A DNA stretch of 64,000 nucleotides from Raphanus sativus (lineage: Eukaryota > Streptophyta > Magnoliopsida > Brassicales > Brassicaceae), in contig NC_079515.1 in NCBI RefSeq assembly GCF_000801105.2, positions 16,446,307 to 16,510,306 of the forward strand, in the 5' to 3' direction. The notes under the pieces are model-generated. The model was not told where the DNA came from, did not search any database, and saw only the letters and a list, made by a program, of their open reading frames with translations. This document shows, in pieces, positions 46,045 through 58,207 of this stretch. Positions within the stretch are counted from its first letter, which is position 1. Every line of letters begins with the position of its first letter. A program made the translations under genes and the position numbers.

Positions 46045-47443
46045 TTTGGAGATGGAAAAATGAGATGCATTTTGTCCGCAACACTGAATGTAGTGTATGT
46101 TATAAGCATGCCAATGCCCATTGTACTTGAGGATACTGAGAATGAGTCTTTGGAATAGACAATGAAGCAACTTAAATTGGGAAAACAGTGATTGCATTTG
46201 TCGTGGCCATATCTCAATGGTACATCAAATTCCTCTCTTGGATGTTTATCAGAATGTTGAATCCAGGAAAAAGTTGTGGGATGCTTTGGAATCAAAATAC
46301 ATGGGTGAGGATGTTTTTAGTAAGTAGTTCATTGTGAGTAATTTTAATAATTACAAGATGTCTGATTTTGGACAGTTACTCGGCAATGCAGTGAATCACT
46401 TCTTCACTTGCCCAACATAACATGAAGATGGATGACTTTATCTCGGTGTCGAGTATCATCGATAAGTTACCACCTTCATGGAATAATTCCAAAAACATGT
46501 TGAAACACCAAAAAAATGGTTCTCTTGTACAACTAGCAGCTATTTACGCTTAGAGAAATCTCTAAAAGCGCAAACAGGAGAACAAAAATAAAGAGGTTGG
46601 TACTTCTTCCATCAATATGATAGAAGAGGGTGAGAACACAACTAGAAGAAGGTGAGATTTCTAAGAAGAATAATTTGAGGAAACGCTCCTACAATGACAA
46701 CAGTTATGAAGGATCTACCAAAATGCTTAACAGTGTTGTTTTTGGGATTGTAGTAAGCAGGATCACTTAAGACGTGACTGTCAGGCAGGGAATGATAAGA
46801 ATAAAACATGAGAAACTGTTTGGGACGATGGTCTAGGAAAAAAGTCCACCACTTACAAAGGTCAGATTTCTTATTTTGAATCATATTTCAACGTAAATTA
46901 TGTATCAAATATTTCAGAGATATTTATGTGCATGATGATGAAGTGGCATGGTGGATTGACTCGGGTGCAACAAGATATATATGCAGGGATCGAGAATGGT
47001 TCATGACAAAGAGCGAGTTCAATATGGGTCTGTACTAAATAAGCCAATTGCCTATATCCTAGGTCGTGGAAAGGTGTTGTTAGAGTTTAGTTTTTGAAAA
47101 CCCGTTAATCTCACAGATGTATTTCATGAACCCAAAATTAGGAAAAAGGTAGTATTTGTTAGTGTGTTAAATAAGTGTGGTTTTAAACAAGTTTATGAAT
47201 TTGATAAAGGGATCGAGAATGGTTCATGACAAAGAGCGAGTTCAATATGGATTCGTACTAAATAAGTCAACTGTCTATATCCTAGGTCGTGGAAAAGTGA
47301 TGTTAGAGTTTAGTTTTTGAAAACCCGTTGATCTCACGGATGTATTTCATGAACCCAAAATTAGGAAAAACTTAGTATTCGTTAGTGTGTTAAATAAGTG
47401 TGCTTTTAAACAAGTGTATGAATCCGATAAGTTATCAAAATGT
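46045..47443 (+). pseudogene. Decayed Ty1/copia gag-protease, left part
   Basis: Many stops and frame changes. Recognisable pieces in order: gag (NVESRKKLWDALESKYMGED), and the protease site WWIDSGATRYICRD followed by REWFMTKSEFN. Then comes the conserved FHEPKIRKNLVFVSVLNKC region after the protease. A 223-bp tandem duplication doubles the latter part. The text stops at 47443 within ...SDKLSKC and resumes beyond the CACTA element at 54098 as CGVFVG, the duplicated TGT supplying the shared codon. Confidence 0.8.
46985..47430 (+). repeat. 223-bp tandem duplication within the copia relic
   Basis: agggatcgagaatggttcat begins at 46985 and again at 47208. The copies stay aligned to about 47430 with scattered differences. 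The first copy carries more damage relative to the copia frame than the second. Confidence 0.88.
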
Positions 47444-48711
47444 CACTACAACAAATATGGCCATTGATAGCAGACGATTAGCGCTATGTTATTATTATTA
47501 TAGCGTTTTCATAAATGCTATTACAGCCAACGCTATAATAAGATGGCAAGATATGATAGCGTTTTTACCAAGCCCTATAATAAGGTAACATATAATCTAT
47601 ACTATTAAAGTAGCTGACACTTTTGAAACTTGCCCCTGAAATCTTAAGGAAATTACGAAATATTCTTAAGTTATTTACAAAACATGGCTTTTCATTAACA
47701 TTCTTAAGTTAATTACAAAACATGACTTTTCATTTAGTAACAACTAAATCGCAGGCCCAAGAAAAACATTGCTTTTCTAATTTCACAACGAATGGGCTTT
47801 CAATATTTTTAATAACTCATCTATATTTCGATGGAATGTTTTATAGAAACAGAAATTCAAAATCAAAATCGAAATATTAGTTGGTATTGAGTATATTCTC
47901 TTGAATTGGTACAAACAGAAACAAAAATCTATATTTTTTTAATGCTATTGATAGATATTTCTAAAAAGAGTATATTCTCTTGAATTGATACAATAAATGT
48001 ATTAATTATATTTATTATTAACTATATATTCTGTTTAAATTCACATATTTTCGGGGTGAGATCAAAACAAATCCATGAATATTTGATACAATAAATGTGA
48101 AAGATAATATATAGAAATAAGATTTTGTGATTTAACTAAGATTTCCAAATACCAATCCCAACAGATTTTGGCAACTATAAACGATCTGTAAAACACTTAA
48201 TATTCGGAATCTCCTAAAATATATTCCTTACTATATACTGTTCGTTTTTTAAAAATATCTAAACTACTCCTCTTTAAATGCAAAACAATCGTGCGTATAG
48301 GAGATATTACTAACTATATGTTTCTAACAATATATCGGGTCATTTAATTGGATTTTGTCACACCAATAAAATCTCATGCTCAATTGGGTATATTCTATCG
48401 AATATATTTTTCATTTAAGAACTTTGAAACCGACTTGCCTAACTTCTATATATACATCAATAGTGACCGTAAGTTTTTTCACCTCCCTATCCCAAGCAAA
48501 AATATTCTATTATGCAAATCACCTCTTATTAGATGAGAGTATGAGTGCTTAATACATACGTTTAGTTTTTTGTTGTTGTTGTATTTCGATTTGTTTAGTC
48601 TTTATGATCTTTTACAGTTTTTGTTAATCATGTTCCTCATTGTTAATTATTACATCGATTTCATAATATTTTTGCAATAGTTTAAATAACTCAAAATTTT
48701 AAATCGTTATT

Positions 48712-48830
48712 GCAGGTGTTGTTGGTCAGGTTACGGATTTAGGATAGCACTGAAAACAGTTCAATGTTCAGCCAAAGCAAGAATGAAACTCGAGTATACT
48801 CTCTGAAACATCAAGTCGGTAACGTAGATT
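48712..48830 (+). pseudogene. RPA-like OB-fold scrap in the Helitron
   Basis: After a splice acceptor-like ttgcag the text reads GVVGQVTDLG, which fits the first strand of the second RPA DNA-binding domain (usually DVIGxVxxxG). It is then broken by a stop and frame slip (MFSQSKNETR in another frame). Too short for firm assignment. Confidence 0.4.
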
Positions 48831-49189
48831 TCTCTCTCATATTTTAAAACTTTGATACATTAAATTTATATGCATGCCTTTTCATTTTTTTTAACTTTGA
48901 TGAAAACTGTTGCTTATATGTGTTTTGTACTGTGAGTTCTAATAAAATGTTATTAATTTTTATCTTCCACCACCACTTCATCTTCTCTTGATTTTTATGT
49001 CCAGTTCAACTGATTTTAATAAAAACACTTGGAAACAGGTCGAAGACAAAACATTAGATAACAGAATAATATGATGTTCTTGACTATGATTTGTTTTTGT
49101 TTTTGTGTTGTTTTTGACTATGATTTTGTTTTTGTTTTGTTTTTGACTATGATTTTGGTTTTGTTTTTGTTTTTTGGGATATAGGAAGG

Positions 49190-49447
49190 CAGAAGATTAT
49201 GATGTTCTTCGTTGGTGTATAAAGAAGATTGGTGGTGCTTTTGGTGAAGAAACAATGGAGGAGACCGAAGAAGCATAACGGCGGAGGAGAACATTCCGGA
49301 CTCCGTAGCCGGCGAAAGTGTTTGTGGAAAATTCCAAAGGCAGATTCGGAGGTGAAACCGGAGCAGGTGGTGGGAGGCATATATAATTTATATATGTATT
49401 TTTATGTAGATTATATATATAGTCAGTTTTCTATACATTTTTTGTAA
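49190..49447 (+). other. GC-rich block with open frame, possibly captured gene end
   Basis: A 72-codon frame (49229-49447) with KKQWRRPKKHNGGGEHSGL; an alternative frame reads KKIGGAFGEETMEETEEA and stops. Composition suggests former coding sequence. No family recognised. Confidence 0.25.
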
Positions 49448-49549
49448 TTTAATTTGTAAGTTGAAATAAACCTTAATTTGATATAAATAATTTTATGAAA
49501 TTTGTTATTTCTCAAAGTTTGATGTATTTGTTAAACAAATAAAATTATA

Positions 49550-50700
49550 TTACGGGTTAAAATTATTTAGAGTCTTCAAAAATTTAGTCTGTTTTTAAAA
49601 AAAACAAGTCGTATAAATAAATTTAAGATAACTTTCATAAAAAGTTACAATATATAATTTATTAAGAATCATAATTTTTATTATATCAAATAGTTTTTCA
49701 GACAAAAAATATACCTGCCCTTAAAAGTAAATTACAAAACATCTCATTTCCTTTCTTTTTTATCAAAAATCATAATTTTATTACGTAAAATAATTTTTCC
49801 AACAAAAAAAATAATTTTTCCAACAAAAAATATACCCCACCATATCTTTCTGAAAAATCTTTCACGTTATTAGTTATTTGAAAGCATTTATTAAATTAAA
49901 CCTCAAAATAAAATCAAGTTGAAATAACAAATAATTAAATCAACGAAATCATAATACGAGTCTGAATTATCTCAAATCCTTAAAAAATAGTTTCATTTAA
50001 AATAAAAACTAAATCATATAAACTAAATTTAATAAAATTATAGAAAATGTTTGAAATGCACAAATGAATTTTTCAATACAAGTATTGAAGATATAAAATA
50101 TTTTATTTAAATTAAAAAATCAGTGTAAAATTTTTTTAACTTTGGTTTAAATAAATAAAATCATATTACGAGTTAGAATTATTCAGTTCTTAGCATTTTT
50201 GAAAATTTTGTTTCTTAAATGTTTATACCATATCTTTCCAAAAACTCTTTATGTTATTAATTATTTGAAAGCATTTATTAAATGATACCTCAAAATAAAA
50301 TCAAGTTAAAATAACAAATGATTAAATCAACAAAATCATGATACGGGTCTAAATTATCTCAACTCATTAAAAAATAGTTTCATTTAAAATAAAAACTAAA
50401 TCACATAAACCAAATTTAATAAAATTATAGAAAATATTTTGAAACGTACAAATGAATTTTTTAATACAGAGAGTGTTGAAGGTATAAAATATTTCATTTA
50501 AATTAAAAGATCAGTGTAAAATAAGTTTAACTTCAGGTTAAATAAATAAAATCATATTACGGGTTAGAATTATTTAGAGTCTTCTAAAATTTAGTCATAT
50601 TTAAAATAACAAAAATAAGTCATATAATTAAATTTAAGATAAATTTCATAAAAAAAAATTAAAATATATAACTTATCAAAAAAAAATATTTTATTACGTA
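49550..50700. repeat. Degenerate direct duplication inside the nested Helitron
   Basis: Phrases such as gttattagttatttgaaagc, atttattaaatta-acctcaaa and aaaataaaatcaagtt recur in the same order about 390-400 bp apart (near 49870 and 50255). The same holds for aaataaaattatattacggg near 49540 and 50545. So an AT-rich segment was duplicated in tandem and has since diverged. Confidence 0.6.
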
Positions 50701-51086
50701 AAATAAATTTTCCAAATTTTTATGTCAAAACAAATTTTATGTCAAAAGTCTAATAAAATGATAGGAACAAATTTGTTTTGACATAAAATTACGATTCATT
50801 TTGAGTTTTATAGAAATTAATTTTAAAAGTAACTGTACAAATTATTTTTCTGCAACTAATTGTAAGTTTAATTAGTATAGATGTAGTCCCTAATAAAAAA
50901 TTTAAATTTTACAATACAAACATTTTGTATAGATTAAAACGTGTTAGACACCTAAAAAAAACTTCTAATAACAAAAAAAATTAATACACTTGATATATAT
51001 ATTATGTCAAAAATAATTTTGTTACAAAAAAAATATTACGTAAAAAGGAAACATACCCGCCCTCTGAGGGCGGGTCAGGCTCTAGT

Positions 51087-53684
51087 AGCGTATTATTAAT
51101 GCTATTTTATATTTATGAATAACACATGAACCGTGTTATATTAAACTTTATAGTAATGGATATACGTTGCTATCAATAATTCATTTGTAACTCTATTTCT
51201 TTGCTATGATTCATGTTATACTAGCTTATTCTTGGTGTCATTATTTTATATTTAGTATGTGTATATCTGAGTTGTAGCTTATTTATATAAAAATATTAAT
51301 TAAATTATTAATTAGTATATTTTAATCCAAATTAAAATTAAAATTAAAATTGATTTTTTATATAATTGATAATTGGTTTTAAAATGTCAATATATTATTT
51401 AAAACTTGTTTACAAATGCCGGTTTAATAATTAAACCCGGTTTCAGACAAATCCGGTTTAGAAATCTAAATCTAAACCGTTCACAAAAAAAATCTAAATC
51501 TAAACATAATTAACCCTAACTAAACCTAATTAACTTCTTCAGTCTCCGCCGCTGCTCGCATCTCCACTCACGACCATGCTGCTCGCATCGCCACCGCACG
51601 ACCACCACCGGCTTGCACCGCCGCTGCACCGGAGACGAGTCTGCCGCGCCTCACACCAATGCCTTTCTTTCCCTGCTCCTTAATAAATCTGTATACAAAA
51701 CAAAAAACAACTAATCATAAGTTTATTAGAAGATGACGAGAAGAAGAGAGCAGATATGTGAAGTGAGTTGACCTGTGGTGGTGGAGAGGAGGTGAAGCCA
51801 ACGCAGGGCTTTGACAAGTGACGAGTCTGCCGCGCCTCCACCGTCGCTTTGGCGCCTCATCCGCCTTTCTAAAGAAGATGGTTGGAGATGTGTCGTGTGT
51901 GAGATAGAGAGATTAGGAGAGTGAGACAGATAGATGTCTGTGAGATGAAAAACTAAAAGAGGTCTGTAAAACTAAAAGAGATTGTCGAAGAAGATGAAGA
52001 GATCCAAAAAAAGAGATCTGTGAAAATAAGACGGAGAGAGAGAGAGAGAGAAAACAAAAAAGGAAATAATAAATAAAACAATCTCATCCGCTGATTTATT
52101 TGTATCCTACGGCTCAGAGGGTGATCTGTGTGATGAAAGCGGATTGGCCAGTAATTTTCCTTCTTATTATATTAGTTACCCATTTTTCCCTTTTTATTTT
52201 TATCTTTTGGTGTTCTACTTTCAATGTTTATAATTTTTAAAAATTGATGTTTGAATAAAATTAAGATTTTATTTATAACCAATATTCTACACTTAAATTT
52301 CAAAAATCTATTAATTAATATTATAATTGTTCAGTATTTGGTTGGAGTATGATATATATATGGTTTAGGGTTTGATTAAAAATACTAGATTGTATTTATC
52401 GGTTTATTATTTGGTGGCTTAATTTTATTTTGTAAATGTATAATTTTAAATTTATTAGTTCGGAGTAGTATATTTTTCTTATAGAAATACAATTTATGTT
52501 TTGACAAAAAAGGAATATAATTTATGTAAAATTAAGTTTAGTGTATTATATATATTAGTATGAGGTATTTGGTTTATGGTTTAGGGTTAAGATTTAGAAT
52601 GAAGTATATGATTAAGTATTGGATAAACTTGGATTTAAATTTAAAATTAATTTTATAAGTTTGAAAATTTTATATTCATGATTTTATATGTCGGTTTAAG
52701 TTTAGGGTTAAGGGTATTAGGATTAAGATGCAGATTTAAGATTTAATTTTTAAGATTTAGATTTTCAATTTGATATAATATTTTTTTTGAAATAATGAAA
52801 TTTTTAGTTTAAGTTTAATACTGAAATTATATTATGAAAATATTGAAGTTTAAAGCATATGTTTAGGGTTAAAAAACATGTTTAGGGTTTAGGGTTTTTT
52901 TAATAAAAAAATACAAAAAAATATATTTTAACAAATCTGAATGTGTTAATATTGTAACAAACCGGTTCCAATATTGATTTACAAAATTATATTTGGTTTT
53001 AACATTTTGTTTACTTCTTCATTTTACACTTGCCTTGAACAAAAGTTCAACACTTTTAACCTTGGTTTGATCCAAGTCCATGAACTGAGCTCAAAATATA
53101 TACAATAAATTTATAAAAGTTATTCAAGTCTTACACAAATCGCTTAAATATTGAATCATCAGCCCTTTGTCTTCTCGTCTCGAGCCATGCTTCTTGTGAT
53201 AAGGCATCGGTGGCGAGACCACCACCATCAAGCTTCTTCAGCCTCCTCCACCTTGTTTAACTAAGAACACAAAAACAAAACCAGAATCAGAACAAACGAT
53301 GTCTATAATCTACACCTGAGAAATAAAATCTGTGATTTTTGGGCAACTCTCAAACAACAAACGATGCCTATATATCACAAGGATGCATATATAATCTACA
53401 TTTATAAGCATCTAATCTATAAATACAAAACGATGTCTATAATCTACATCTATATGCACCTAATCGATGGTTAAAACGAAAACCGAATCAATAACTACCT
53501 AATCGATGAACCCATGGGAGAGTGATAGAGAAAATCGAAAACCTAACTAATGACAACAATGAGCAGAGCCTAAAACTACCTAATCAATAGACTTGAATCT
53601 ATCGATGGGAAGAACTCACTTTCAGTTTTGAAAATGGGATTGAAATCGGCGGAGAACTCGAGGAAGGATGAATCGCGGTGAGTT
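51087..53684. other. Right interior of the CACTA element, gene-poor
   Basis: AT-rich, with a GC-rich island at 51540-51870 where gacgagtctgccgcgcctc occurs twice (about 51634 and 51820). Short ttagggttt words near 52570-52890 and repeated cgatgtctataatctacat words near 53300-53450 are also present. No long frame. A transposase is not visible. Confidence 0.5.
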
Positions 53685-53766
53685 GGGCTGAATCGGAGGA
53701 GATGAGGGTCGAATCGGAGTAGATTAGGGCTGAATCGGAGGAGATGAGGGCTGAATTGGAGGTGAG
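53685..53766. repeat. 21-bp tandem repeat, about 3.9 copies
   Basis: Unit gggctgaatcggaggagatga repeats with few changes, keeping a 21-base period, close to the right end of the CACTA element. Confidence 0.88.
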
Positions 53767-54097
53767 CTTCTTGAGATCGGGGGTGAGCGAAGAGAAAGAG
53801 AGGGAGGAGACGAAGACCGAAGAAGAAGGGGAAAAGAAGAAAAGCTTTTGTATTTTTCTAATGCTATTATAAGTATTGGTTTGGCTAATTTGGCCGGGAA
53901 AACCCTTTTTTTATTTTAAGTGTTGGCGCTAATTGTAAAAACGTATAGTGAGTTTTTAATTATTTTTTACTGATTTTTGGGCATAGCACAATTTTAATGC
54001 TATAATTTTATTACCCAGACTTCGAACTACCTTTTTATAACAGTTACGAAAAATATGCTATTATAATCTGCTATCAATACCCATATTTGTTGTAGTG

Positions 54098-54145
54098 TGT
54101 GGTGTGTTTGTTGGGCTTTTGATATTTCTGTGATGGAATGTTTAT
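54098..54145 (+). pseudogene. Decayed copia, right part beyond the CACTA insertion
   Basis: The first bases (TGTGGTGTGTTTGTTGGG) continue the copia frame as CGVFVG, the segment that follows the post-protease region in this copia group; the frame is lost again near 54120. Short, but supported by the perfect TGT TSD. Confidence 0.6.
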
Positions 54146-54827
54146 GATATAAAATATATTTAATTTTGTATTATTTATTTTCACTAGTAAATCATATTTA
54201 ATTATATATATATATATAAATATATTTTAACTGTGAAATGGTTTTTTCATATTTTAATGTTACATTTTATTTTAAAAATATAAATTTAGTTTTAGGATAT
54301 AAATGTAATTTTGATATTATTAAATAAAATTTATTGATTATGTCAAATTATTTTAATATTCTAAATGCAGAAGTTCTACCAAAAACTTCATATGAAAGCA
54401 TTGGTCAAAGAGCATTTGGAAAGAGTTTACATCTTTTGAATGCTATTCCAAATAAAATACTCTCTAACTGCTTTTTAATAATTATTGATTAGATAATAGG
54501 GAACATAATATTTATGTTAATGATCTGCCAATCGAGGCTTAAGAATGCTTGTTCTTAATTTTGGTATAGTTGTAGAGAAACGTAATACTTGTATGTTAAT
54601 CAAAGTAATTATCCAACTATTTAAAATTATTGAAAGAAGTTCTGTAGTACTTAAATTTACACACTGTAATGTATATGATTTGCATGCTAAATATGAGACT
54701 CCATATGATTTTTTTTTGTCAAGACTCAATATAGATTTTAAATTTATAAAACTGACGTTGAATTGCTATAAAATGGTTTGATAAAGAAATTATGCAATTT
54801 AGAGTAAATAATGTAGATTATAAAAAA

Positions 54828-54830
<3 letters not shown>
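54146..54830. other. AT-rich stretch, no gene seen
   Basis: Contains a short (TA)n near 54205. A 78-codon frame at 54545-54781 has no domain. Possibly more of the copia relic, unrecognisable. Confidence 0.4.
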
Positions 54831-54900
<70 letters not shown>

Positions 54901-55001
54901 CNNNNNNNNNNNNNNNNNNNNNNNNNNNNNNNNNNNNNNNNNNNNNNNNNNNNNNNNNNNNNNNNNNNNNNNNNNNNNNNNNNNNNNNNNNNNNNNNNNN
55001 N

Positions 55002-55033
<32 letters not shown>
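54831..55033. repeat. (CT)n microsatellite containing a 100-N assembly gap
   Basis: CT units run up to 54901, then exactly 100 N (54902-55001), then CT units again. The round gap size is a scaffolding placeholder; the true length is unknown. Confidence 0.97.
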
Positions 55034-55038
<5 letters not shown>

Positions 55039-56159
55039 TTAGAGAGAGATAATTCTATCTTTCTTTCTCTGTTCACAGACTCCTATCTTTCACAGGGAGA
55101 AAGAGAGACTAGCCTTATGTTTTGATGTAAAATAATACTCTTCGATCGAAAGATCGATTTGTTTTGTTCGCTTTGGCGATTTTCTTTCTTCGCGATGGCG
55201 ATTTTTGTTATGATGTTCAATCTGAATCGGAACAAAGCTTCATCGTTGCTTCTATTCTTCTCTGAGGAAGATTGATTAAAACCTTAAACAATCCTCTTTC
55301 GCAGTTAATATTCAGATACCGTTCTTGCTTAAGTAAGGTCTCATCTTTCCTCTCGGTACGCACTTACTCCTTTTTTAAAGGAATCAATCTCTGCTCAACA
55401 AAGATATGGAGCCGCAAAATTCGGCTATGAAGTGGAGTATCCTTGATAAAAAAGGAAACGGTGGTGTTGGATTAACCTTGGTTGATTCTAATGGGATTTA
55501 GATGAATCGGCATCTAAATGATGGTCCGATAAAGATCCTATATTAGGTCATCCGAGTCTTTCCGAAGTTAATATCCGATGATTGATGGAATCTCTTTCTT
55601 AAGAGACGGATTAGGCGAAGGATGGAGATCGAGAAGACCGTAAATATGCCTGAAAATGAAGTCTATGCAGACTGTGTTTTATCCGGTGGAATTGCTACCG
55701 TAAGCTTTGCAGTTCACGCGGTGGAGCGTAGGGTCACACGTCTCCTCAGATCCTTGATGTTTCATGCAAACCCAGATGAGGACGCGTGTCAAGGTTATCA
55801 TATTCTAAGGACGCGTCTCCTCAGATCCTTGATGTTTCATGCAAACCCAGAAGAGACACGAAGGATTAGCTGGGTAAAATATTGTTCACTTTTGTGAAAT
55901 ATATTATTTGTTTGTAGCTATTGAATGTATTTATCTTAGTGAAACTTTCTTTATAATAAATTCGACACACACTCTCACTCTGGTAAACTATATGTTTCTC
56001 TGACTTTGTTTTATTCTCTCTCCAATCAACATATTTATTTGACTTGTTGTTAAAATAAATGATTTTTAGAACGCAACTGTACAATATTTTTATATTAATA
56101 TTTTGTTTAAACAATTTGACATATTTCTATATTACTAAATATTTACATTGTAATTTAAA
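55034..56159 (+). other. Moderately GC-rich region of unknown origin with a small ORF
   Basis: The stretch after the gap resembles transcribed, possibly retroelement leader sequence. MEPQNSAMKWSILDKKGNGG (from about 55407) is open for about 30 codons, and a 91-codon frame sits at 55622-55897. The latter includes a 38-bp direct repeat (55739-55776 and 55814-55851) that duplicates RLLRSLMFHANPE-coding sequence in frame. No family recognised. Confidence 0.3.
55739..55851. repeat. 38-bp direct repeat, 75-bp period
   Basis: cgtctcctcagatccttgat and the following 18 bases occur twice without a mismatch, in the same reading frame of the 91-codon ORF. Confidence 0.9.
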
Positions 56160-57110
56160 ATAAATTTTGACCCGCATGCCCGTGCGGATGTATATTTCAA
56201 AAATATATTATTATTCATTTTTCATGTCAATATATATAATCATATAAGTAATAGTATTTTATATGTACCATCTTATAAATAATCATCTATATTATATTCT
56301 TAAAGTTTAATGTGAAATATAAAAACCTTAATTTAAGTTGGTATATAAAATTAATCTTTTTGTTGTATTTTTCTTATATATATTGAAAATATTTTTAATA
56401 ACGGTTATTGGAAAATATTTTAGTAAAAATAAAATTTTGAATATATGCATATTTTAATATGTATATAAAATTTAAATTTATTTTATGATTATTTTAGACA
56501 AAACAATGTTTTTAGGTAATTAGATTAGTCCATTTTGTATATTTTAAAAATGATATAATGGATTTCCAATTTTTATTAATAACATAAGCCATTATTTGTT
56601 TTTCTTCTTGACATACATTTATCTATGTTTCAAAGTTTTAATTTTTTGCATCAGTTTTCTATGAATTATAATTAATTTTATGATATTTGTTTTTGAAAAT
56701 TGAAATCTTGAAATTTTTATATTTGACTAAACTAAATAAGGTAATAATACTGTTTTTAATTTTTTTTATATAATATACTATTTATATTTCAGTTTGTGTT
56801 TTTATTTTTACCATAAAGAATTATAAATATAGCGACACAATTGTAGTTAAAAAGAAATATAGAAAGAAGGTTGTTTAATTTATTATAAAAACAATGGCTA
56901 AATGTTTAAATAAAAAGAAGTATTAAATGTGTTATTCATGTTTCTAAGCAATTCTCATTTGTTATTAATTTATTGAAAATACAATGGCTAAATGTGTAAA
57001 TAAAAGAAAGTACACATATCTACTATCCATGTTGCCAAACATATCTCATTTATCATACTATCCTTGTTTCCAAACATCTCCAATTTGTACTTCAACTTTA
57101 ATAATATAGA
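56160..57110 (-). mobile_element. Non-autonomous Helitron, about 950 bp, minus orientation
   Basis: The minus-strand 5' end TCTATATTATTAAAGTTGAA (from 57110) is nearly the same as that of the Helitron at 39378. The 3' end has a hairpin CCGCA-TGCCCG-TGCGG (56172-56187) followed by GTCAAAATTTA in place of the usual CTAG, so the last bases are mutated and the border is approximate. Confidence 0.65.
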
Positions 57111-58207
57111 TATTGAGTCTGTAGTGTTTGAAAATATTGGGCTTTATGATCTTCTCTTGTAACATGCCCATTTGGACTTCTCTAATGAAAAGAGAAAGTT
57201 GACAAAAAAAAAAATTATGCAATTTTTTTAATTATGTTTACCTTTTAAGTTATTAAACTAGGTGATAATATGCCCTTGTGCGGAATGAACATTCCATTAA
57301 AGTTATTGTTTTTTGAAATTATAATAGATGATTCGTGCAATTGTTTTTAATCATAATGTAATATCTTATTTTAGCAGTGTTTTCGCGTCCGATCCGGATC
57401 CGCGGCCGTACCAGAAAATCCGGTGATCCGTTTAATATTGCACTTTTTGGATTTTAACAAATATCTATTAGTTAAAAATTTGATAAAATCTAATAAACCC
57501 TTAAAACCGACAATCCGGCTACCGGTTAAACATCCCAGTCAACCAATGAATAATGTTTATTTAATTTTTATCAGGTTTATAATTACTTTATTAAATATGT
57601 TTTGTATTCCAAATAAAAAAATATTTTTATTTTTATTTTTATTTTTAGCTTTCTCATGGAATTATCTTTTTTCTTTTCTTATGCATATACTTTATATCTC
57701 TTTTGATTTAGGGCACATAGATTAAGAAAATTAGATTTTTCTAAAAAAACCATATTAATGATTTAGTTTTAAAATCAGTTAACTAATTATAAAAAGACTA
57801 AAATCTAATTGTTTGAACGGTTTACAATAAAGTTGAAGTTAAACTTAAAACTTCAAAATTTCTTGTATACCGAAACAAAATACTCCTAAAAATTATCTAT
57901 ATTGAGACAGAAAGAGAATATTTTAATAAATAATAATTATATATTAAATTTATTTATTTATTAACATGCGATTAGTTCGCGATTGATCCAATAACCCAGT
58001 GATTTAGAAAATTATCACATTTAATATCTAGATTGGCACATTTTAGTAATTTACAGAACCATGCACAACAACAATTCAATTTTGGGAAATTTGGAGACAT
58101 AACCATTACTGAAAAAAAATCAACCTTATAACCATTACAAGACATATGCTATGATATACCATATATTTTCTGCAATATATACAGAAGTACCCTCACATAT
58201 TATCAAG
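57111..58207. other. AT-rich region, one GC-rich spot, no gene called
   Basis: A GC-rich word cluster (tccggatccgcggccg, near 57393) interrupts AT-rich DNA. The 100-codon frame at 57423-57725 is Leu/Phe/Ile-rich low-complexity translation without a domain. Confidence 0.4.

Larger units (their letters stand above)
47596..51085 (+). mobile_element. Helitron, 3.5 kb, nested in the CACTA element
   Basis: It starts TCTATACTATTAAAGTAGCT after A (47595) and ends with a perfect 9-bp hairpin CCCGCCCTC-T-GAGGGCGGG (51056-51074) and GGCTCTAG before T (51086). Flanking CACTA sequence reads tataa|tagcg across the site. It contains an RPA-like scrap and another GC-rich block (49190-49380), and long AT-rich stretches with internal imperfect direct duplications (49550-50100 versus 50150-50600). 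Confidence 0.9.
47444..54097. mobile_element. CACTA (En/Spm) element, 6.65 kb, TSD TGT
   Basis: Left end CACTACAACAAATATGGCCA; right end, reverse complemented, CACTACAACAAATATGGGTA. Both are flanked by TGT (47441-47443 and 54098-54100), the 3-bp TSD of CACTA elements. Subterminal atagcg/gctat words occur at both ends. The interior is non-coding or fragmentary, with no transposase. Without the nested Helitron it would be about 3.2 kb, a non-autonomous derivative. Confidence 0.93.

Noticed and set aside
54744..55076. Long Arg/Glu or Leu/Ser repeat ORFs across the N gap
   Set aside because: Produced by the CT microsatellite and the gap itself.
57390..57412. Cluster of restriction-site-like words (ggatcc, ccgcgg, cggccg) suggesting vector sequence
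   Set aside because: No polylinker continuation, no vector backbone, and similar gatccgcgg words occur in plant repeats.
57423..57725. 100-codon plus ORF
   Set aside because: Leu/Phe-rich translation of AT-rich DNA, no homology recognised.
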